From Congeria kusceri (Eukaryota > Mollusca > Bivalvia > Myida > Dreissenidae): 64,000 nt of DNA. Positions 10,801-22,800 of this stretch are shown in pieces; position 1 is the first letter of the stretch, and every line of letters begins with the position of its first letter. The translations under genes were made by a program, and so were the position numbers. The notes below the pieces were generated by a model that saw nothing but the letters and a program-made list of their open reading frames with translations, was not told where the DNA came from and did not search any database. Location: assembly GCA_027627225.1 (NCBI GenBank), contig CM051038.1:38234341-38298340 (forward strand). The letters run 5' to 3'.

Positions 10801-13800
10801 TCCCCAATGATGCTGCTTTGTTTGACACTTTGATTTAAGGAAAATGCATCGGTAACGAGTTGCTCCAAAACAGTTCCGAGCGTCACTTTAGTTGTAAGAT
10901 ATCAGGGTGGTACACTGCAGATCCGTTATATCGTGATCCGTTATTTCGTGATATCCAATATATCGCGAATCGGCCGTGGATCCCGATTTTTTTCCATGTA
11001 CTTCAAAATTTTACTCTTACAAGACATTCATAAATAAATCCAGTTTGATCTGGATTGTCATGCCCTACATCGCTACTCTTTCATTCACACTCTTGTAGTG
11101 CGAAAAACAAAAACCTTTCTAAAACAAATTGTTCACTAAGATTTCATAAATTTTATCATTACTTTCTGAACATATAAGAAAATGTAAGATGTAACATGTA
11201 AGTTTTTTCTCTAATTATTGTCAATTTTTTTAGAAAAAATCAGTCCATAAAATAGATTTTTCTTATACAATAACAGTGTGTTTTTTGGTAGCTGCAAGAT
11301 ATCAGTATTACATACAGCATCACTGAACAATGATTTTAAGGTCAATTTGGGGCTAAAATTGGGCCCTATTCAAACTCTCAGAAGTATTTATTTCCCCCTC
11401 AAAATCTCAAAATTGCTCCCCTTGATGTCTCAGGTGGTTACATGATGAGGAAACCAACAGAGTAATCAGTACTTTCAAGATAAAACTTAAAGAAACGTCT
11501 AATTGTAAAGTGTTTGTATAATGTGAGATTAACTTGACATGAAATGAATCTTAGTAAAATCATTGTGTTTCTCAGTTTTCATTATTTCCTGGATAACATC
11601 GATTTTCCCCCACCAATGGGCCCTGCCATCACTCCCCAAACGGTGGGAAAAAACACTGCTGACATGTTTACATGCCTTTTGGTTATGCCATATATAAATT
11701 TCAGATTCCAGGTTCCCCTCGGCTTTTCACTACTGTGATATCGGTTCACAGGTTAGTAAAATAGAATCATTATCTAGAGTCAAAAATAATATCAAATCAG
11801 TAATATTTGTAAGTGCTCATGGCAGATTTGAATGGTCTGATGCAAATAGGGGTACTGCGGTGTTTTTACTAATCTGTTATCAAGTGCTGGGATATACTAG
11901 TGTAAGATGTTTTACGGATATAAAACTTCAAATGTTTCTTTTTATGGTTGGGGAATAATAAATCACAAAGTTAATACAATTTCCTGTTTTCTCGTACGTA
12001 AAAACAATAACGTGCAAGGTGTAATAGAAGTACATGTTGTTAATGGGAAATTTAAATCAAAATGTATACATGATAACCTCATTTTCTCAATATATTATAC
12101 CTCACGTGACTACTCTCTGTATTTTGTCAATAGACCAAAAGTAATGTCAAGGGTGACATTTTTTTCTTATCACCCTGCTTAAAATAGATTCCACGTTGTC
12201 ATTAGAATGTAGAATTTTGAAATCGGCATCGTAATTTCGCCAGTAGAAAAGTTAGCAAAAGTGAATTTGTTATGTAAATTAAGTGTTCAGAATGGAATTT
12301 ATCAATGTTTTACTTATGTAGTATAGTTAAAACTGTAATACTCATACGAATCACGGAACACATAAAATGATGTCACAAAAATGAACAAAATGATGTCATT
12401 AGACTGCGTGTGTTTACTTTATCCATCAGTGTTGAACTAATCGTGTGAATATCTTAAACAGTTTGTTCAGTATAATCAAATGAATTACAAATGGCTGTGA
12501 GGATGATATAAAATAATTTTAAAAACGCCTCGGGTGATAAAACATTTCTCGGGTTGATATTATTTCATATCACCCTCTCAGCCATGTGTTATTTATATAA
12601 TGTTCCACCATTACCCCCTCATGTTCTTTTTAGGGCCTACGAGACTTCCAAGCTCTATCGAGATCTGAAGCTCCGTGGTCCCCTGATTCAGAACAAGAAC
12701 CTTAGATTGTTGCCTCAGGAACAGGTGTACGATAAAGTCAGCGGTGTCTGGAACCTCTCCAGCGACCAGGTTACATACCACCATATTCAGTGTGGTTTTA
12801 TTTACCGTAATATTGTGCGTATTACTTGCATCCATGTAGAACGAGTACCTAATTTTTGAATAAAAATGCAGTTGATTTTGTCAATGCGTGTTGATGTTTC
12901 TTATGTTTTTTAGAATCCAGACTGAAATATCTTACTATATTGATGTTTAAACAGCTGATATTCAATCCATTAGCAATATAAATTTTATCAGTTTTTAGGG
13001 ACAAATAACTTATGTTTACCAGGCCGAGGGTAGAATTAACAATAGATTTGTAAAACAGGACTAGTGCGTGATTTATTAAATGTGTATTTATCCATTGTTT
13101 ATTTTACCTTTGTAAATTCCATTCTAAAAATCTAAATATTTCATGACGACATGGTAAGAGCTGGCATCATGTTTTTGATCAGTTTCTTTATTTATGAATT
13201 TCTAATGTTTTGTATATAAAAAAACAAAAAACAAAAAAACAACAAACATCTACACATCTACAATTGTTTTATGTATTTCCACCTTTTTATGTTTAACTTA
13301 CGTCATTTTTCATTTGACGCAATGTCCGCTACTTTTTGTTTATTATCTTGAAAGGCGTAAGCCGAAACACTGATAAAAGTTCTTAAATTAATATATGTGT
13401 TTTTGTTGATTAAAACCTGACTTAATGTTTTGTATGCAAATGCAAATCAGGAGAGTAAATAGTCTGCATGTCATCTTGTTGTAGGGTAACCTGGGAACGT
13501 TTTTCATCACCAATGTCCGCCTGGTGTGGCACGCAAACATCAACGAATCGTTCAATGTCAGCATCCCATACCTACAGATGGTGAGTATGCATTAAACAAA
13601 AGTCACTGTACATCTACATTGCAGCTCCGCTGCATCACGATCCGTTATTTAGCGATTTCCGGTATGTGTAGTAACTTTCTAAGCCCAGTCATTTGTTTCA
13701 AACATCATTTTAATCTTGACTAAGGCCACAACAAATTGATCAGTTGTTCTACGGATTTTGTCCCAAATAAATTGGAGCGAGTGAGCGAAGTAAAAATAAA

Positions 13801-16800
13801 AATATTTTTTTCCATTTTCGATAAAATCGGAGGCGAGCGAAAAGCGCAAAATACAAAAATTCCTATATTGCCCGTAGTGATTAAAAATTACTGCCAAACG
13901 CCATCACAACTTGATATCTTGTCAATAATTTCCTCGTCATCTGCTCTTGTCCATAAATTGTTGTCAAAACCAATATATATGTAATAAACTAAGCAACTAA
14001 TTTCTCCATTTCTTCTTCGACCATGTCCTGCAAAGGGTTTTGTGCAACAAGTCTTCAATAGTGATTCTGATATTAAATTAACACCCGGCAGTAAATACTA
14101 ATAGCCATATCTTAACTATAAGAAAGTAGACCTTATACAAGGTAATTGTCATTATCAAAATATATAGTTGATACACCAAGTCATTCACTACCAACAGTTT
14201 AATAACATGAATATGAACTGTCATACAATAAACACAAAACAATTTAGGAATGACTAGTATAAGTTCTGTATAATTAAATGACATGACAAAACAACTGGAC
14301 GCCACCATTTTTTTGAAACCGTAAACCAGGGCTCACACTGGCTCTTATATTTCTTGAGCCAATTTTTTAATCGACTCGCAACATCGTTGCGTGTTTCCAT
14401 GTCAGGGAATGGTTATATCTTATTGTTTTATTTGTTATAAATTATACTTCACTGTGCTGTATTGCATTATGGCATTAACAAAAGCATTAGTATATTTAGA
14501 TTTTTATATTAACATTTTTGTTAATTGTTCATTGCAGTAAACTTGGATAATTATTTTTTATTTAAACATACTCTCTTAAAATATCTACAAGATGTTAAAA
14601 AAAATATATCCATAAATAAATGGATATTAATAACTAACATAATGAATTGGCTTGCTCTGTTAAATGTAGCATAATATATAAAAGCTGAACAAAATGTACA
14701 CCAAACAGATACGTTGAATTTATAAAATGGACATGTCAAAAACAACTTAACTGTGTTGATATAACAAGTAAGAAATCAAGGACAAACCGCTTGTCAAAAC
14801 TGTCCGAAATGTAAACATACCCGATAATCCGTCCTTTTGACATATTCCAGACTTCCAATTTCACACATCCTTTATCAACCAGATAATCCTTTAATTAACT
14901 GTTGTGTCTGCTGATATTACAAGAGCTTGCTAGCAATCATCTGTAATTAGGCAATGAATGCTGACAAACAGCTCGTTGTGTTTTCACAAGTTTGATAAAA
15001 CATGATAAGAGATCTCCGAGTCGAAATACACATGGAAGCCGTGCCAGACTGGCTATTGGAGAGTAAAGGTTTGAGTCATAAATTATGTCAACCTCCGCGC
15101 AGAAATTTGACTGGTTCCGAGCATAGCTCTAATCAAATGTTGAAAATTGAACTTGGTTGCATTAAATAAGTAAAAGTTACAGACACGCAATCCTTCCAGA
15201 TGTGGAAGGATTTTACTTGTGATGGCAGTGGTTACCGTTAATCGATAGGTGAGGTAACCGCTGCGAGGAGTTTGAAATGATGTGCTCTGTACATAAACAA
15301 GTCGCCGCAAAGTGCCTTATTCACGTCTTTATCAGTACTAAATGATTTGGGAAAACCACGAAGTCGGCGTTTAACGTAAAATGAGACTCGTTGATGAAAA
15401 CTTCATTTAAAAATATCGGCTGCGGGGCAAAATTGTAGGTGCGGACGCCAAAAAAATAATTTAAGGTGCAGCAAATCCGACGAACATCTGATCAATTTGT
15501 TGTGGCCTAAAGGTTAAGACTGATGGCCCTCATTAGTGGGTTTAAACTTTGATTATTTGAGTCAAGTTGTGGGAAAACCAGGCTTAATTCACGTGCGTAA
15601 TGTATCGTTCCGCTTTTATGGTATTTTCACTTCTAAACAGAAATACACTGTAGGCGGAAAGTGTTGTTCTTGATTAGCCTGTGCTGACTGCACAGTCTAA
15701 TCCGGGATGACACTTTACGCACATGCATTAAGCCCAGTTTTCCCACGACACGCCTCATTTAGTTTTTGTCCAATAACAGCATTTGTTATACAACTTTTTC
15801 TCATTATAATTTTCAATGTCTAATATTTTCGTTTGTGTTACTTGGGTAGAAAACAATGTTTGTTGCTATACGCATCTTATGACATTACAGAAAACAATCA
15901 AGATCCGTGACTCTAAGTTTGGATTGGCGCTAGTTGTAGAGAGCTCTCAACAGGTATGTTATTTCCTTGACCTTTAATAGGGCCTATGGACGGTTCATTT
16001 ACAGCCAATTAATACTGAAGCATTGTTAAATACAATGGCCTTGATTCTACATGTATAAACAGTTGACACATTTTTCAGTACATAAACAGTGGTCATTGGT
16101 GACACTTTTGCGGGCGTGGAAAAATAAGTAGTAGTAGTAAAATCGATATGAATGAAATGTACATAAAAATATAAATTGATAATGTTTGGTAGCATAGGAA
16201 AGTTTTCAGCGTGATTTTGTAGGCGTGAGTTCGAATCCTGATGCAACTTGTATCCAAATTATTTATTTAAATTTTTGCCTTTTTTCTTGACAATTCCACC
16301 AATATATTATGGTATTACTACTAGGAAAATATATTCAAGAAAAATATGAATATGGCTTAATTTAATATGTGTCTATATTTATGGGAAATACTGTCGATAT
16401 GCCCTGTTTATCACCAATTCATATATTATTTTAAAAGCTGCATTTCATTACTGTATTAAAAATAATTTTTTTTTTTTTTTTTTGAGGTTTTTTTTTAAAA
16501 AGACAATTTCGTTGTTACTTGATTTCTTGGATTTGAAAATTTGAAAAAAAAAAGGTGAATGCTAAACTTTACTTTCCTAAATTAAATATTCCCAAATTAA
16601 CAGGTAGTCATTGGCAACGCGCGTGTAGCAAATCACGTGATCAGATAAACTCCGCTGTAGACTTGTCAGTTAGCCACAATTGTATATGTAGCCGATTATT
16701 GTTTGATAAGAACAATAAAACTGTGCCCTTATTGACCCCCAACTGTTACGAGGATGTTCAAAAATAACGTAGACTTTTTATGTTGTTTACAACGAAATAA

Positions 16801-19800
16801 ACTTAATTTAATAAAACATATATCAAAATGAATCGGGATTCAAATGGAAAATGTTTAATAAGTAATATTGTGAAATTAATTTGTTAAGCACCTGATCTAT
16901 TTGATAATTTAACCATGGTAACCGTTAAGCGGAGCACGCCATTTATTTCCATTATAACAAGTAAATAGATCGTAAATTCTGTACGAAATAATTATACTTA
17001 AATTTTGGTATAATGTAAGACAAACATACAAATACATCATACCAAAAGTTGGCTTCATTTTTAAGATTGGCTAAATATATTGGTTAGTTGGTTAATAAAA
17101 ACAATATTGATATGACGGTGATACACAACGTTAATTGAGAAAAAATGTAATTGTGAGATCAATTCTAAATTCGAGTGGTAATGAAATCGAGCAAAGATAT
17201 TTGTAAATCATCCCTGCAGACATTTGATTTTATCAGCTAGCCGCATAGAATACAGTTTTTCAATAGGGCACGTGTTTTCACATAGTGCAATAGAATTTTG
17301 AGATGGGATTGAGAAATGAATGGATAAGAAAAAAAAAACGCGACAATGACGACGTCAATCAGCTTAAATTAGCTTGATCAGCACGGACAGTCAATGGTCA
17401 GGTAGCTATGCGAAATGTCTCGCTTGGTTCATTTCTCCATGATTAATGCATGTCGATAAGGAAGAAATAAGTAGAATGTGCCAATGACAAATTACATCAG
17501 TATTTTAATTTTCAGTGTACATGCTGATTTAAAATGAGACGTAAATATTACTTTATTGTAAGCATTTTTAACAGCTATTTCCTTTCTTGATTCAGTAAAA
17601 TAATGCATGCACATGTTAAAATTATACACGTTTATCTGCTAAATGTGTTATGTAATCAGACATACTTAAAATGCAGAATGTTTTTAAATATATTTTATAT
17701 ATTGGTATTCAAAACGCCAAAAAGCGCTTTGTACAAGTATATGCGACTGGTTATCATATTGCCTCAAGACCATGATGAGAAAGGCCTCTTTACGGAGATC
17801 CCAACACAAGAATCATTGATAAGATAGTGTATTTTAAATTTTCGGAAAATATTGAATAATAGTGAAATAATAATATTGAACCAAAAACATTTCCTTCGCG
17901 GCAAATCTTCCCTGAAGCAAATGACGTTAACTACGTTATTGAATTCCAATTGATGTGCTCCGGGTTGCCTATAGTGACTTATTTTTCATGCCTGCCATTT
18001 TTAACAGAGAAGAGTAAAATTGCTGAAACTGTGTAAATTGTTGCAATATATATTCCAGTTTATTTCAATGTACTTTTTTTATATGAAATAATTGTATGTC
18101 TAAAAATATGAAAAAAATCTACATTAATTTTGATCATCCCTCGTAATTGGTATCTAATTGAACATTTGTGTTGTTATATCAGTACCTGCAAAATGTTACT
18201 CTAGTTGTTCTGATTGAGAGAGAAGTCCCAACAATTTTGTTGGGACCTGAATTCTTGGTTAGCTCTACGCATGAAATCCACTAAAATTCGTACCCCTTGA
18301 ATAATAATGATTTTACAGTAAGAAAGCATTAGAATACAGCTAACTTATTATGAAATCTCCATTTATAAAGAACAACTTGGGGTTTTAAGATCTCTTTAGA
18401 GATGAGTGCTATAAATATTTGTTGTCATTGTTGCCACTTCAAAGCATGTGACATTTTCATTATAACAGTGTTGTTCAGTAGTATTTACACCAGTGTTGTT
18501 GTTAGAACATTATTACGGCAATATGTCATGGTCTCACCTTTCACAGAGCGGTGGGTACGTGCTTGGATTCCGTATCGACCCAGTTGAGAAACTTCAACAG
18601 GTGCACAAGGAAATACTGAGCCTCCACAAAGTGTACAGTGCCTGTCCAGTGTTTGGTGTGGAATTTGAGGAAGAAGAAAGGGTAAGTTATAATACAGAGT
18701 CTTCATTTTGGCTGTGACCAATTTAGGCAGAATTATGGCCCTTTGTCATTTTTTGAACTTTAAAATATATACTTCCCGAAATTTGGTCCACTCAACTCTT
18801 CTTTAAATGCTTGGTCGATTTCGCTCAAATGTTCACAGCTGAAGAACCTTAATGTGTAGGTGATCATAAAGGAAAGAATTCTGGCTGTGACAAATTTTAG
18901 CGGACTTTAGGCCATTTGTCATATTTTCCACTATAGAATCTATATGAAAACCGTATGTCCCAAAATGTTGTGATTCAACAGTACACCGCTTCAACTGCTT
19001 GGCGAATTTTGTTCAAACTGTCACAACTGAAGAACCTTAATGTGTAGCTGATCGTAAAGGAAGAAATTTTAGCTGCAACACATTTTGGCAGAAATATGAC
19101 TGTTTGTCTTCTTTTTTTGGCAGGACTTAAACTATTGGTTGGATATTGGTGATACCTCACCTTACTTCATAGAATAAGAGAATACATTTGCAGAAAGTTC
19201 ATTATAACAAGAGGGCCAATATGGCACTACGTTGCTCAACTGAGTGTAAAGCATCATAATGGCGCTTAACAAAAAGATTGTTTAAGATTTCAATAAAGCC
19301 ATATAAGGAAAACTGTCCCGTCCCCCGGCGGCCATTATTTTTAAGGAATCAAAATGATTTCCAGGAATTTGGTAGACAGTCACCCAAGGAAAATGTATGT
19401 GCAATGATTTTCAAATTTAGTCAGTGGTTTCAGACAAGAAGATTTTTTTAGTTTTCAATATAGCCATATAAGGAAAACTTCCCCGCCCCCTGGCAGCCAT
19501 GTTTTTTAACAAATCAAAATGATTTCAAGGAATTTGATAGAAGGTCTCACAAGAAACATTTATTTGAAATAATTTTGAAATCCAGCCAGTGGTTTCAGAC
19601 AAGAAGATTTTTAAAGTTTTCAATAAAGCCATATAAGGAAAACTGGCCCGCCCCCTGGCGGCCATGTTTTTAACAAATCAAACTGAGTTCAAGGAGTTTG
19701 GTAGATGGTCACCCAAGGAACATTTCTGTGAAATTATTTTGAAATCCAGCCAGTGGTTTCAAACTATAAGATTTTTAAAGTTTTCAATATAGCCATATAA

Positions 19801-22800
19801 GGAAAACTGCCCCACCCTGTGGCGGCCATGTCTTTTAAAGTATCAGTATGATTTGAAGGAATTTGGTAGAGGTCCACCCAAGGAGCATTTCTGTGAAATT
19901 ATTTTGAAATCCAGCCGGTGGTTTCAGACAAGAAGATTTTTGAAGTTTTCAATATAGCCATATAAGGGAAACTGTGCTGCTTCCTGGCAGCCATGTTTTT
20001 TAACAAATTAAAATGCTTTCAAGGAATTTGGTAGAGGGTCACCCAAGGACCAATTCTGTGAAATTATTTTGAAATCCAGCCAGTGGTTTCAGACTAGAAG
20101 ATTTTTAAAGTTTTCAATATAGTTGTGTAAGGAAAACTGGCCCGCCCCCCTGGCGGCCATGTATTTTAACAAATCAAAATAATTTCAAGGAATTTGGTAG
20201 AGGGTCACCCAAGAGCATTTCTGTGAAAACTATTTTCAAATCCAGCCAGTGGTTTCAGACTAGAAGATTTTTAAAGTTTTCAATTTAGCCATTTAAGGGA
20301 AACTACCCAGCCCCCTGGTGGCCATGTTTTTTAACAAATCAAAATAATTTTGAGGAATTTGGTAGAGGGTCACCCAAGGAACATTTCTGTGAAATTATTT
20401 TAAAATCCAGCAAGTGGTTTCAGACAAGAAGATTTTTAAAGTTTTCATTATAGCCATATAAGGAAAACTGCCCCGCCCCTTGGCGGCCATGTTTTTTAAC
20501 AGATCAAAATGACTTGAAGGAATTTGGTAGAGGGTCACCCAAGGAGCATTTCTGTGAAAAATATTTTCAAATCCAGCCAGTGGTTTCAGACTAGAAGATT
20601 TTTTAAGTTTTCCAGTTTTTAAGTTTTTGGTTGCCATGACAACCAGAGTTTTCTATATATTTTAATAAATTGAAGGAATTTGGTAAAGGACCATCCCAGG
20701 AACATTCCTGCCAAGTTTGGTTAAAATCCGCCTAGTGGTTTCAGAGAAGAAGTTGTTTGAAGTAAAATTTTATTAATGTTGATGCCGGATGCCAGACACA
20801 GACTGACCACAATAGCTCACCCTTGAGCACTTCGTGCTCAGGTGAGCTAAAAAGACAATTATATTGTTTATAATTTCTGTTTTTGGTTTCCTTACAGCCT
20901 CAAGGATTAGACGAGTTGACCATAGAACGAGTACAAGATGATGTGGAAATTGAGACGGAAGGACAGTCAGATGCCTTTGCTGTAAGCCCTTATATATTTT
21001 TTTAATACAGAGCATTTTGACTTGTCATTTAGCATTGACCTAAGCATTTTCTGTTTTCCTATGCACGCATCATACAGTAATTAAGCTCGCTGTTTCTGTA
21101 TGTGTCCATTCCATTTACTAAGAGTATTTTATAAACATATGTGAGCCATTATGTTAAGTGTATAATAACTGCATGGTCATGTGAAAATATATTTTAAAGT
21201 AAAATACATTTTTTAATATACCTTATTATAATTTATATATTTTCCTTCAGACATTTAGGTAGGTCTTACAGTATATTGGTTGTTTATTGTTTTTGTATTA
21301 AAACATAGGCGTGTGAAGTCCACAGATTAAGAATTATGTTGTGATACTAATCGGAAGCTTCACATCCTTATTGTACTCGATATCAAAAATATGGAAAAAA
21401 AACTGAAATTATATACATTTATTGGGATCATTGTAATGATTGTTTTCAATTTGATACGTTTTTAGCTCACCTGAGCACAAAGTGCTCATGTAGAGCTTTT
21501 GTGATCGCCCGTTGTCCATCGTCCGTGCGTGCGTCCGTCCGTCCGTCGTCAACTTTTCATTCAAACAACATCTCCTCCTAAACCACTTGGCAGCTTTTCA
21601 CCAAACTTTACAGGAATTATCATTGGGTGACCCTCTTTCAAAGTTGTCCAAATCGTTACGGTCCGCTGCATATGTAGGTCACCAGAGCTAAAAATAGATT
21701 TTAAAAGTGTAAACTTGAAAAATCCTCTTCTCTGAAACTGCAGGGCCAAGAGGTTTCATATTTGGTATGTAACATCCTATAGTGGTCCTCTACAACGAGT
21801 GTTCAAGTTATGCCCCTGGGGTCAAAACGGGCCACGCCCCAGGGGTCACATGGTTTATATAGAATAGCAAAATGACTTTAAAAATCTTCTCCTCTGAAAC
21901 CACAAGGCCCAGACGTTTCATATTTGGTATGTAACATCCTATAGTGGTCCTCTACAAAAAAAAATCTAATTATTCCCCTGGGGTTAGAACGGGCCACGCC
22001 CCGGGGGTCACATGGTTTATGTAGAATATATAACAAAGGACTTTTAAAAAATCTTCTCCTCTGAAACCGCAAGGCCCAGAGGTTTCATATTTGGTTTGTA
22101 ACATCCTTTAGTGGTCCTTTACAAAGTTCGTTCAAAATATGCCCCTGGGGTCAAAACAGGCCACGCCCCTGGGGTCACATAGTTTATAAACAATATATAG
22201 CAAAATGACTTTAAAAATCTTCTTCTCTGAAACCACAAGGCGCAGAGGTTTCATATTTGGTATGTAACATCCTATAGTGGTCCTCTACAAAGAATGTTCA
22301 AATTATGCCCCTGGGGTCAAAACTGGCCACGTCCTGGTGGTCACATGGTTTATAAAAACTTAAATAGCAAAATGTTTTTAAAAATCTTCTCAGAAACCGC
22401 AAGGCCCAGAGGTTTATTATTTGGTATGTAACATCATATAGTGGTCCTCTACTAAGAGTGTTCAAATTATGCTCCTGGGGTCAAAACTGGCCACGCCCCG
22501 GGCGTCACATGGTTTGTATACACGTAAATAGCAAAAATGTCTTTAAAAAATTTCTTCTCTGAAACCGCAAGGCCCAGAGGTTTCGTATTTGGTATGTAAC
22601 ATCCTATAGTGGTCCTCTACAAAGATTGTTCAAGTTATGCCCCATGGGTCAGAAATGACCACACCTCAGGGGTCACATGGTTTATTTAGACTTAAATAGC
22701 AAAATGACTTTAAAATTCTTCTCCTCTGAAACTGCAAGGCCTAGAGGTTTCATGTTTGGTATGTAACATTGCATAGTGGTCCTTTACAAATATTGTTCAA

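Noticed and set aside
16909..16925. RFX palindrome (AACCATGGTAAC)
   Set aside because: The outer bases do not fit GTNRCC/RGYAAC and it is deep in intron 9.
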